In this document: piece by piece, positions 57,433 through 64,000 of the stretch | Numbering within the stretch: the stretch's first letter is position 1 | Layout: the number at the start of each line of letters is the position of its first letter | Assembly: GCF_003438995.1 (NCBI RefSeq) | Contig: NZ_QSUN01000001.1 | Location: 451,449 to 515,448, forward strand | From: Bacteroides sp. OM05-12 | Lineage (GTDB): Bacteria; Bacteroidota; Bacteroidia; Bacteroidales; Bacteroidaceae | Direction: 5' to 3' | DNA length: 64,000 nucleotides | Translations under genes and position numbers: made by a program | The notes under the pieces: generated by a model | Seen by the model: only the letters and a program-made list of their open reading frames with translations | The model's database searches: none | What the model was told of the DNA's origin: nothing

Positions 57433-58269
57433 ATGCAAAAGATTATTCAGCACATCAAGCATTCCTTGTCCGGATATTATCCTGAAACGGAGATAAAAGC
57501 TTTCACAAAGATACTGTTTTGTGATGTTTTTCATCTCAATATGCTGGATATTTATCTGGGTAGAAATATTAAATTATCGGAAGAAGAGCTTACTTTGTTA
57601 GAGGATGTTCTCGTCAGATTGCGCAAGCAGGAGCCGATACAGTATATTATAGGTAGTACACAGTTTTACGGATTGACTTTGCAAGTGAATGAAGATACTT
57701 TGATTCCCCGCCCCGAAACGGCAGAACTGGTAGATTTGATTATCAAAGAAAATGGTGATAAGGCTTTAACGATTTTGGATATTGGTACCGGTAGTGGCTG
57801 TATTGCTATATCGTTGGCCTTGAACTTGCCAAAAGCGAGGGTCAAGGCTTGGGATATATCCGAAGGGGCTTTGAGGATAGCGACAGCAAATGCCCGGACT
57901 TTACAAGCGAAGGTGAATTTTGAATGTAAAGATGCTTTGCACGCAACTGTTGAAAGTGAAAGTTTGGACATAATCGTAAGTAATCCTCCTTATATTACAG
58001 AGAAAGAGAAAGCGGATATGGAAGCAAATGTTTTGGACTGGGAGCCGGCTTCTGCTCTTTTTGTTCCGGATGAAGATCCGTTATTGTTTTATCGTGCGAT
58101 TGCAACCCTTGGCAAAATAGCATTAAAAGATAACGGAAAGGTTTATTTTGAAATTAATCAGGCATTTGGCGAAGATACGTATAGAATGATGTCCGACTTG
58201 GGTTATCACCAAATAGAAGTGTTGAAAGATCTGTCAGGTAAGGATAGAATTGTAAAAGCTGTGAAATGA
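57433..58269 (+). CDS. prmC: Release factor glutamine methyltransferase PrmC (HemK)
   Basis: 278 aa from ATG 57433, the first codon giving the HemK N-terminal helical domain; the open frame extends back 64 codons antisense to ribD and is not credible. The SAM-binding motif is ILDIGTGSGCIAISLA and the catalytic NPPY lies at about 184-187 (VSNPPYITEKE), after QFYGLTLQVNEDTLIPRPETAELV. It methylates the glutamine of the GGQ loop in RF1 and RF2. It overlaps recX by ATGA. Confidence 0.94.
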   Translation: MQKIIQHIKHSLSGYYPETEIKAFTKILFCDVFHLNMLDIYLGRNIKLSEEELTLLEDVLVRLRKQEPIQYIIGSTQFYGLTLQVNEDTLIPRPETAELVDLIIKENGDKALTILDIGTGSGCIAISLALNLPKARVKAWDISEGALRIATANARTLQAKVNFECKDALHATVESESLDIIVSNPPYITEKEKADMEANVLDWEPASALFVPDEDPLLFYRAIATLGKIALKDNGKVYFEINQAFGEDTYRMMSDLGYHQIEVLKDLSGKDRIVKAVK

Positions 58270-58736
58270 AAGAACTGAGCGAAAAGGAAGCTTTATATAA
58301 AGCGGCGGCATATTGCTCGTCGTCAGAACACTGCTTGTCGGAGGTTGCCGATAAATTGGACGGTTGGGGAGTATCTCCGGCAGTAAAAGAGTCTATTTTG
58401 CAGTATCTGCTGAAAGAGAAATATATTGATGAAAACCGTTACTGTCGTTGCTTTGTCAGTGATAAGTTCCGGTATAATAAGTGGGGGAAGAACAAAATTG
58501 CCCAAGCTCTTTGGCAAAAGAAGATATCCAAAGATGTTTTTGACGTTTGGTTGAATGAGATTGACGAACAGGAATACATAGATGTTTTAAAAGAGCTGAT
58601 AGCAGCAAAGAAGAAAAGTATAAAAGCAAAAAGCAGTTATGAATTGAATGGGAAGTTGATTCGTTTTGCATTGGGCAGAGGATTCGAGATGGAGATGATA
58701 AAACGTTGTATTAACTGTACCGATGATGAAGAATAG
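58266..58736 (+). CDS. recX: Regulatory protein RecX
   Basis: 156 aa, three-helix repeats typical of RecX: CSSSEHCLSEVADKLDGWGVSPAV, LLKEKYIDENRYCRCFVSDKFRYNKWGKNKIAQALWQKKIS. It inhibits RecA filament activity in the cytosol. Its start overlaps prmC by 4 nt and its end overlaps comF by 14 nt; no recA is nearby, so control is by this operon rather than with recA. Confidence 0.88.
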   Translation: MKELSEKEALYKAAAYCSSSEHCLSEVADKLDGWGVSPAVKESILQYLLKEKYIDENRYCRCFVSDKFRYNKWGKNKIAQALWQKKISKDVFDVWLNEIDEQEYIDVLKELIAAKKKSIKAKSSYELNGKLIRFALGRGFEMEMIKRCINCTDDEE

Positions 58737-59415
58737 TTGGCTGACGGATTTTATCCGATTGCTCTTTCCTCCATGCTGCGTGGTTTGTGAAGATGCTTTG
58801 TCCATAGGCGAGGAATGTCTTTGTTTAAAATGCCTGCTCAATATGCCTAAAACGAATTATCATTTGGTTGCGGATAATGAACTGGAAAAACGCTTCTGGG
58901 GGAAGTTTCCGATAGAGCGGGCTTCGGCTTATTTTCATTATGTAAAAGGTAGTGATTTCGATAAAATTCTTTTTGAACTCAAATATCACGGGCAGAAAGA
59001 AGTAGGGGAGTATATGGGAAGATATATGGCGAATGATTTATTGGTTTCCGGCTTTTTTAATGAAATAGATATTATCGTTCCTGTGCCATTGCATAAAAAG
59101 CGGGAGAAGGAGAGAGGATATAATCAAAGCGAATGGATTGCTTCCGGTATATCTAAGATTACAGGCATTCCTGTTAATACCAATTCTATAAAGCGAGTAG
59201 AGGCAAATTCGACTCAAACCCGTAAAAGCGTATGGGACAGGTGGGAGAATGTTCAAAATCTTTTTGCTGTGGTTTCCTCTTCAGAACTTCAGGGGAAACA
59301 TATCCTGTTGGTTGACGATGTACTGACGACGGGAGCTACAATTGTTTCCTGTGCATCTAAAATCATGGAGGTGCGAGGTGTTCGCATAAGCGTCCTGACA
59401 TTGGCTGCGGCGTAA
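58723..59415 (+). CDS. ComF family phosphoribosyltransferase-like protein
   Basis: 230 aa. An N-terminal zinc-finger-like cysteine set (PPCCVVCEDALSIGEECLCLKC) is followed by a PRT fold ending in the PRPP motif ILLVDDVLTTGAT. Conserved VPVPLHKKREKERGYNQSE is the ComF/GntX signature. Family members are linked to DNA uptake or repair of imported DNA, but the enzymatic role is unproven. It is the last gene of the prmC-recX-comF run; the next spacer holds the pyrE promoter. An ATG one codon later is an alternative start. Confidence 0.9.
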   Translation: MMKNSWLTDFIRLLFPPCCVVCEDALSIGEECLCLKCLLNMPKTNYHLVADNELEKRFWGKFPIERASAYFHYVKGSDFDKILFELKYHGQKEVGEYMGRYMANDLLVSGFFNEIDIIVPVPLHKKREKERGYNQSEWIASGISKITGIPVNTNSIKRVEANSTQTRKSVWDRWENVQNLFAVVSSSELQGKHILLVDDVLTTGATIVSCASKIMEVRGVRISVLTLAAA

Positions 59416-59517
59416 GGTTTATGCATTTTCCTGAGTGAGTTATTATTTTTTTATGCTTCTAACATTATTTATTTAAAAAATATTTGGATTGAGTTTCACT
59501 TATTCAATGCATTTCCG

Positions 59518-59525
59518 TATTTTTG
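59518..59525 (+). promoter_or_regulatory. -7 promoter box of pyrE
   Basis: TATTTTTG lies 28 nt before the pyrE start codon; the upstream box is weak (TTTC about 21 nt further up). Confidence 0.5.
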
Positions 59526-59553
59526 CATCATATTTATCATACTTAGTTACGTT

Positions 59554-60192
59554 ATGAAAACTTTAGAGAGACTGTTCGCAGAGAAATTACTTAAGATTAA
59601 GGCTATTAAACTTCAACCGGCAAATCCTTTTACATGGGCTTCCGGCTGGAAATCTCCTTTTTATTGCGATAACCGCAAGACTCTTTCGTATCCTTCTTTA
59701 CGTAATTTTGTCAAGATTGAGATTGCGCGTTTGATTTTGGAGAACTTCGGACAGGTAGATGCTATTGCCGGTGTAGCTACCGGAGCTATACCACAAGGAG
59801 CTTTGGTTGCTGATGAGTTGAATCTTCCGTTTGTTTACGTGCGTTCTACTCCGAAAGACCATGGATTAGAAAACCTGATTGAAGGTGAACTTCGTCCGGG
59901 TATGAAGGTTGTTGTTGTTGAGGATTTGGTTTCTACGGGCGGTAGTAGTCTTAAGGCGGTTGAAGCTATCCGTCGTGACGGATGTGAAGTTATCGGAATG
60001 ATTGCTTCTTTCACTTATGGTTTCGACGTTGCTGTTCAGGCATTCAGAGAGTCAAAGGTGAATCTGCTCACGTTAACAAACTATGAAGCTGTACTTGAAG
60101 TTGCATTGAAAACAGGATATATTGACGAAGACGATGTGGAGGTGTTGAAAACATGGAGACAAGATCCTGCACATTGGGATGCCGGCAAGTAA
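59554..60192 (+). CDS. pyrE: Orotate phosphoribosyltransferase
   Basis: 212 aa. Motifs: FTWASGWKSPFYCDNRKTLSYP (orotate side), AIAGVATGAIPQGALVADEL and the PRPP loop VVVVEDLVSTGGSSLKAVEAI. It forms orotidine 5'-phosphate from orotate and PRPP in pyrimidine synthesis. It is followed after 115 nt by the SRPBCC gene. Confidence 0.96.
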   Translation: MKTLERLFAEKLLKIKAIKLQPANPFTWASGWKSPFYCDNRKTLSYPSLRNFVKIEIARLILENFGQVDAIAGVATGAIPQGALVADELNLPFVYVRSTPKDHGLENLIEGELRPGMKVVVVEDLVSTGGSSLKAVEAIRRDGCEVIGMIASFTYGFDVAVQAFRESKVNLLTLTNYEAVLEVALKTGYIDEDDVEVLKTWRQDPAHWDAGK

Positions 60193-60307
60193 CGACATAG
60201 ATAAAACCGAGATAACTATTAAACTGAAAATATTGTTATTGAGCTGGGTGTGCTTCATAAATCGTGTGGCATAACTTAGCTCTTTTGCGTTTTTAATATT
60301 TAAAAGA

Positions 60308-60718
60308 ATGACTCAATTTGAAAGTGGCGTTAAGATAATACCTTATAGCCAGGAATGTGTATATAACAAGATTTCGGATTTATCAAATCTGGAAAGTGTG
60401 AAAGATAAGATACCTGAAGGAAAAGTGTCCGACTTGAGTTTTGATTCGGATTCATTGAGCTTTAGTATAGCTCCTGCAGGAAATGTCTGTCTGCGTATTG
60501 TAGACCGTGAACCGTATAAGTGTGTGAAGTTTGAAACGGAGAAATCTCCCCTGCCTTTCAACCTTTGGATTCAAGTAGTACCTGTATCCGATACGGAATG
60601 CAAGATGAAACTAACAATTAAAGCTGAAATAAATCCTTTTATAAAAGGTATGATCCAAAAGCCTTTACAAGAGGGGCTAGAGAAAATGGCAGAAATGCTT
60701 GCGCATATTCCTTATTAA
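60308..60718 (+). CDS. SRPBCC (START-like) family protein
   Basis: 136 aa. It opens TQFESGVKIIPYSQECVYNKISDLSNLESVKDKI and ends in a long C-terminal helix (FIKGMIQKPLQEGLEKMAEMLAHI), the helix-grip layout of polyketide-cyclase/START-like proteins that bind small hydrophobic ligands. Ligand unknown. It lies between pyrE and argH, 26 nt before argH, an arrangement that suggests a shared transcript with argH. Confidence 0.82.
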   Translation: MTQFESGVKIIPYSQECVYNKISDLSNLESVKDKIPEGKVSDLSFDSDSLSFSIAPAGNVCLRIVDREPYKCVKFETEKSPLPFNLWIQVVPVSDTECKMKLTIKAEINPFIKGMIQKPLQEGLEKMAEMLAHIPY

Positions 60719-60744
60719 TATATAAGAACGAAGGAGATTTTAAT

Positions 60745-62082
60745 ATGTCACAAAAACTTTGGGAAAAGAATATTCAGGTAAATAAAGATATAGAGAAGTT
60801 TACTGTCGGGCGTGACCGTGAAATGGATTTATATCTTGCCAAACATGATGTGCTTGGTTCAATGGCACATATAACCATGTTGGAAAGTATTAGTCTGCTT
60901 ACACCGGAAGAACTTGATCTTTTACTGGCCGAGCTTAAAAATATATATGCGTCGGCAGAGAAGGGGGAATTTGTGATAGAGGATGGCGTAGAAGATGTCC
61001 ATTCACAGGTTGAGTTGATGCTTACCCGTAAATTAGGGGATGTGGGAAAGAAGATTCATAGTGGTCGTTCCCGCAATGATCAGGTATTGTTGGACTTGAA
61101 GCTTTTTACCCGTTCGCAAATATATGAAATAGCAGCAGCAGTCAATCAGCTCTTCGAAATATTAATCTCGCAGAGTGAGCGTTATAAAGAGGTGCTGATG
61201 CCGGGTTATACCCATTTGCAAATTGCTATGCCTTCTTCGTTTGGTTTGTGGTTTGGTGCTTATGCGGAAAGCCTGGTGGATGATATGATGTTTTTGCAGG
61301 CTGCATTTAAGATGTGCAATCGTAATCCTTTGGGATCTGCTGCCGGTTATGGCTCTTCTTTTCCGTTAAACCGTACTATGACTACAAGTTTGTTAGGATT
61401 CGATTCTTTGAATTATAATGTAGTATATGCACAGATGGGACGTGGAAAGATGGAGCGTAATGTTGCTTTTGCACTTGCCTCTATTGCCGGAACTATTTCT
61501 AAATTGGCTTATGATGCGTGTTTATTTAATAGCCAGAATTTTGGCTTTGTGAAACTGCCGGATGAGTGTACTACCGGTTCGAGTATCATGCCACATAAGA
61601 AGAATCCGGATGTATTTGAACTGACTCGTGCAAAATGTAATAAGATACAATCGCTTCCACAGCAGATAATGATGATTGCCAATAACTTGCCTTCGGGCTA
61701 TTTTCGCGATCTCCAGATTATAAAAGAAATATTCCTTCCTGCTTTTCAGGAACTGAAAGACTGTTTACGGATGACAACGTATATCATGAACGAAATAAAA
61801 GTAAATGAACATATTTTGGATGATGATAAGTATCTTTTGATTTTCAGTGTAGAGGAAGTGAATCGTCTAGCATCTGAAGGTATGCCTTTCCGTGATGCTT
61901 ATAAGAAGGTTGGACTTGATATAGAAGCCGGAAAGTTTATGCATGAGAAAAAAGTACGGCATACACATGAAGGAAGTATCGGTAATCTTTGCAATGATAA
62001 GATTAGTCTGTTAATGCAGCAGGTTATGGATGGCTTTGGTTTCGATGGGATGTTAAATGCAGAGAGTAATCTCTTAAAATAG
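60745..62082 (+). CDS. argH: Argininosuccinate lyase
   Basis: 445 aa, slightly short of the typical 460. Signature GSSIMPHKKNPDVFELTRAK with the catalytic serine (S279 or S280), plus HSGRSRNDQVLLDLKLF and MPGYTHLQIAMPSSFGLW. It splits argininosuccinate into arginine and fumarate, the last step of arginine synthesis. The ribosome-binding site AAGGAG is well placed at about 60729. The aldo/keto reductase follows after 6 nt. Confidence 0.96.
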   Translation: MSQKLWEKNIQVNKDIEKFTVGRDREMDLYLAKHDVLGSMAHITMLESISLLTPEELDLLLAELKNIYASAEKGEFVIEDGVEDVHSQVELMLTRKLGDVGKKIHSGRSRNDQVLLDLKLFTRSQIYEIAAAVNQLFEILISQSERYKEVLMPGYTHLQIAMPSSFGLWFGAYAESLVDDMMFLQAAFKMCNRNPLGSAAGYGSSFPLNRTMTTSLLGFDSLNYNVVYAQMGRGKMERNVAFALASIAGTISKLAYDACLFNSQNFGFVKLPDECTTGSSIMPHKKNPDVFELTRAKCNKIQSLPQQIMMIANNLPSGYFRDLQIIKEIFLPAFQELKDCLRMTTYIMNEIKVNEHILDDDKYLLIFSVEEVNRLASEGMPFRDAYKKVGLDIEAGKFMHEKKVRHTHEGSIGNLCNDKISLLMQQVMDGFGFDGMLNAESNLLK

Positions 62083-62088
62083 AATATC

Positions 62089-63093
62089 ATGGAAAATTCT
62101 GTTCTTGCAAATAGTCGTTATGATCGGATGCAGTATAAGTATTGCGGTAAAAGTGGTTTGATGCTACCTCGTATATCTCTGGGTTTGTGGCATAACTTTG
62201 GTGATGTCGATGACTTCACTGTGGCTACGGATATGATTAAATGCGCATTTGATAACGGTATTACGCATTTTGATTTAGCGAATAACTATGGACCGACTCC
62301 GGGAAGTGCGGAACGTAACTTTGGTAAAATCTTGAAAGATAACTTTGCAGGATATCGGGATGAAATGATTATCTCTTCCAAAGCCGGGCATCTGATGTGG
62401 GAAGGTCCCTATGGAGATGGCAGTTCCCGGAAAAGTATCATGGCGAGCATTGATCAAAGTTTGCGTCGTACGGGGTTGGAATACTTTGATATTTTTTACA
62501 GTCATCGTTATGATGGGGTTACGCCGGTAGAGGAAACAATGCAAGCATTGATCGATATAGTAAAGCAGGGGAAAGCTCTATATGTAGGATTGTCTAAATA
62601 TCCTCCTGAAAAGGCAAAATTTGCTTATGAAATGCTGAAACGGAATGGAGTGCCATGTTTGATTAATCAAGATAAGTATAGTATGTTCGTACGTAAGGTG
62701 GAAGATGAAACACTTGGTCTCGCTTCAGAATACGGAGTTGGCTTTATTGCTTTTTCTCCGTTGGCGCAAGGCCTATTGACGAACAAGTATTTGCATGGTA
62801 TCCCGGAGAATTCTCGTGCTGCAAAGTCTTCGGGTTTCTTAAAGGTAGAACAGGTAACAAATGATAAAATCAATGTGGCTCGACTTTTGAATGAGATTGC
62901 AGCTCGTCGCGGTCAGACTCTCGCTCAGATGGCTTTGGCATGGGTGCTGAAAGATGAACGAGTTACTTCTGTGATTGTTGGTGCCAGCTCTGTGAAACAG
63001 TTGGAAGATAATATTCATACAATAAATAATCTTAGTTTTACGTTTGATGAATTACAAGTAATAGAAAATGTATTGTTGCAAGTAAATTCTTAA
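62089..63093 (+). CDS. Aldo/keto reductase (YghZ / L-glyceraldehyde 3-phosphate reductase type)
   Basis: 334 aa TIM barrel. Catalytic tetrad positions are visible: Asp and Tyr in DLANNYGPTPGSAE, Lys in ISSKAGHLMWEGPYGDGSS, His in FYSHRYDG. The extended loop MWEGPYGDGSS is typical of YghZ-like enzymes, which reduce L-glyceraldehyde 3-phosphate and methylglyoxal with NADPH. Cytosolic. It begins 6 nt after argH. Confidence 0.92.
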   Translation: MENSVLANSRYDRMQYKYCGKSGLMLPRISLGLWHNFGDVDDFTVATDMIKCAFDNGITHFDLANNYGPTPGSAERNFGKILKDNFAGYRDEMIISSKAGHLMWEGPYGDGSSRKSIMASIDQSLRRTGLEYFDIFYSHRYDGVTPVEETMQALIDIVKQGKALYVGLSKYPPEKAKFAYEMLKRNGVPCLINQDKYSMFVRKVEDETLGLASEYGVGFIAFSPLAQGLLTNKYLHGIPENSRAAKSSGFLKVEQVTNDKINVARLLNEIAARRGQTLAQMALAWVLKDERVTSVIVGASSVKQLEDNIHTINNLSFTFDELQVIENVLLQVNS

Positions 63094-63105
63094 AAAGCGA
63101 TGTAG

Positions 63106-63618
63106 ATGTATAAATTCTTTTTTTTCTTTTTAGTCATATTTTTTTTGCCGGGATGTAATGATACATTCTATTCAAGCATTCCGAATGCACCTGTGAACTT
63201 CATTTGTAGTTTGGCTCAATCACCATATGTGATAATTACAACAACAAATCAATTTTTCACAGTGCAAAAAACAAGCTCTGGTTTTTCTGGTATTAATACT
63301 GCAGGACAAAAAATATCAGGAAATAAGTATGGTTTTTATTTCGGATACGGAGGTATTCTTGTAGGCAATTCTGCTTTTAATGGATATTGTGCTTTTGACT
63401 TAGCTTGTCCTTATGAATATAAAGAATATAATAAGAAGGTTTCTGTTGAATTACAAACAGATGGAATTGGTACTGCGATTTGTCCGGTATGTCAAACCAA
63501 ATATGATTTAAATAATGGAGGTATACCCAAAGAGGGTGATAGTAAAGAACGGTTAAAACCCTATAAAGTAACTCTATTCATGGAAAATGGCGTTGAGAAT
63601 ATTGCCGTAAGTAATTAA
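63106..63618 (+). CDS. Rieske-like lipoprotein lacking the histidine ligands
   Basis: 170 aa. A hydrophobic leader with lipobox FLPGC predicts a lipoprotein. The body has a Rieske-type layout: a first Cys loop (CAFDLACPYE) and a second (CPVCQTKYDLNNGGIPKEGDSKERLKPYKV), but the His of both CxH and CxxCH-type motifs is absent, so a classical 2Fe-2S centre is unlikely. Cysteines could bind another metal or form disulfides. Related proteins occur widely in Bacteroides without known role. The start is 12 nt after the aldo/keto reductase stop. Confidence 0.75.
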   Translation: MYKFFFFFLVIFFLPGCNDTFYSSIPNAPVNFICSLAQSPYVIITTTNQFFTVQKTSSGFSGINTAGQKISGNKYGFYFGYGGILVGNSAFNGYCAFDLACPYEYKEYNKKVSVELQTDGIGTAICPVCQTKYDLNNGGIPKEGDSKERLKPYKVTLFMENGVENIAVSN

Positions 63619-63651
63619 ATGAAAATTATGGAGTAAATTTCTTCTGAATAT

Positions 63652-63682
63652 TTTGCAGAAACAATAAAACTTTCTATCTTTG
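63652..63682 (+). promoter_or_regulatory. Promoter of the tRNA-Gly/tRNA-Leu unit
   Basis: TTTG (63652-63655), a 19-nt spacer and TATCTTTG (63675-63682) are a consensus Bacteroidetes promoter, 14 nt before the first tRNA. Confidence 0.85.
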
Positions 63683-63696
63683 CACCCGTTAAAAAT

Positions 63697-63769
63697 GCGG
63701 AAATAGCTCAGTTGGTAGAGCATAACCTTGCCAAGGTTAGGGTCGCGAGTTCGAGTCTCGTTTTCCGCT
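63697..63769 (+). tRNA. tRNA-Gly (GCC)
   Basis: 73 nt. The acceptor stem GCGGAAA/TTTCCGC with discriminator T, anticodon loop CTTGCCAAG with GCC, and the T-loop GTTCGAGTC are all present. The 3' CCA is not encoded. Confidence 0.97.
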
Positions 63770-63784
63770 CTTCTTTGACAGGAT

Positions 63785-63869
63785 GCTCGAATGGTGGAAT
63801 CGGTAGACACGAGGGACTTAAAATCCCTTGACCATTGCGGTTGTGGGGGTTCAAGTCCCCCTTCGAGTA
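63785..63869 (+). tRNA. tRNA-Leu (TAA)
   Basis: 85 nt with a long variable arm. Acceptor GCTCGAA/TTCGAGT (first pair G-T), anticodon stem GGGAC..ATCCC with anticodon TAA in the loop, and T-arm GGGGGTTCAAGTCCCCC. It lies 15 nt after tRNA-Gly in the same unit. CCA is not encoded. Confidence 0.95.
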
Positions 63870-63875
63870 CTCTAA

Positions 63876-63914
63876 GGGACGAATCGTGTTTTCCATGGTT
63901 CGTCTCTTTCTTTT
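63876..63914 (+). terminator. Terminator of the tRNA unit
   Basis: GGGACGAA (63876-63883) pairs with TTCGTCTC (63899-63906), followed by a T-rich tail (TTTCTTTTT). The remaining 63915-64000 shows no gene. Confidence 0.8.
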
Positions 63915-64000
63915 TATCTCCGTTACCTGTTGGATATGAATACGGACCAACGTAAAAACCTGAGGGCTTTTCCTATTATGCATATAACTTAGTTAATCTG

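Noticed and set aside
63574..63983. Minus-strand frames across the two tRNA genes
   Set aside because: They are antisense to clear tRNA genes and have no recognisable product.

Overview
The window looks like a chromosomal segment from a Bacteroidaceae-type Bacteroidales genome. Gene starts are preceded by the Bacteroidetes -7 box (TAnnTTTG, at 18250, 22654, 27945, 31474, 43957 and 63675), Shine-Dalgarno sequences are weak, and gene content and InfB/RimP/SufB/BamA sequence are Bacteroides-like. Several extracellular proteins end in type IX secretion (T9SS) C-terminal sorting domains, so the host probably has a T9SS. Species cannot be fixed from sequence alone.

1-17 kb is an exported-protein region on the + strand: two GEVED-domain T9SS cargos, then a tightly packed run of an (alpha/alpha)6 glycosidase with a T9SS tail, a two-part LysO lysine exporter, a GH2 beta-galactosidase, a second copy of the glycosidase without a sorting tail, an M9-type collagenase and an M43 metalloprotease with a T9SS tail, followed by an LRR/Ig-like surface protein. 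Collagen carries Glc(alpha1-2)Gal(beta1-O)hydroxylysine. A glucosidase-like pair, a beta-galactosidase, a collagenase and a lysine exporter in one run suggest a collagen-glycopeptide utilisation locus; this is my main inference from the window.

17-28 kb holds a DUF2807 lipoprotein, a YgjP-like metallopeptidase with a glycerate kinase, a repeat-rich 0.8 kb spacer, a DUF418 membrane protein, and the core operon rimP-nusA-infB. It is followed by an apparently free-standing ~306-nt structured RNA gene with its own promoter and terminator.

28-37.7 kb is visibly richer in G+C than the flanks. It carries a short orphan ORF ending in a tandem repeat, a large LRR surface protein, a 49-aa peptide, cvpA and the Fe-S assembly genes sufB, sufC, sufD and sufS. 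The suf run is interrupted by a 24-nt tandem repeat (between sufB and sufC) and by a GxxExxY gene flanked by 40-nt direct repeats (between sufC and sufD).

37.7-48.3 kb: an acyltransferase, a K+-dependent-type membrane pyrophosphatase, a repeat-rich spacer, a long-chain acyl-CoA synthetase, an ArgE-like M20 hydrolase and a large C10 (streptopain-like) protease.

48.4-57.4 kb (minus strand) is an envelope cluster (DUF6089 protein, uppS, bamA, two ompH/skp genes, murI), plus a DUF6242 lipoprotein and ribD. 57.4-64 kb (+ strand) has prmC-recX-comF, pyrE, an SRPBCC protein, argH, an aldo/keto reductase, a Rieske-like lipoprotein without the His ligands, and tRNA-Gly(GCC) and tRNA-Leu(TAA) with promoter and terminator.

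Non-coding structure is unusually rich: at least two dispersed palindromic repeat families (1.8/56.2 kb and 20.5/41.9 kb), three tandem arrays with 22- or 24-nt units, and several nested inverted repeats.
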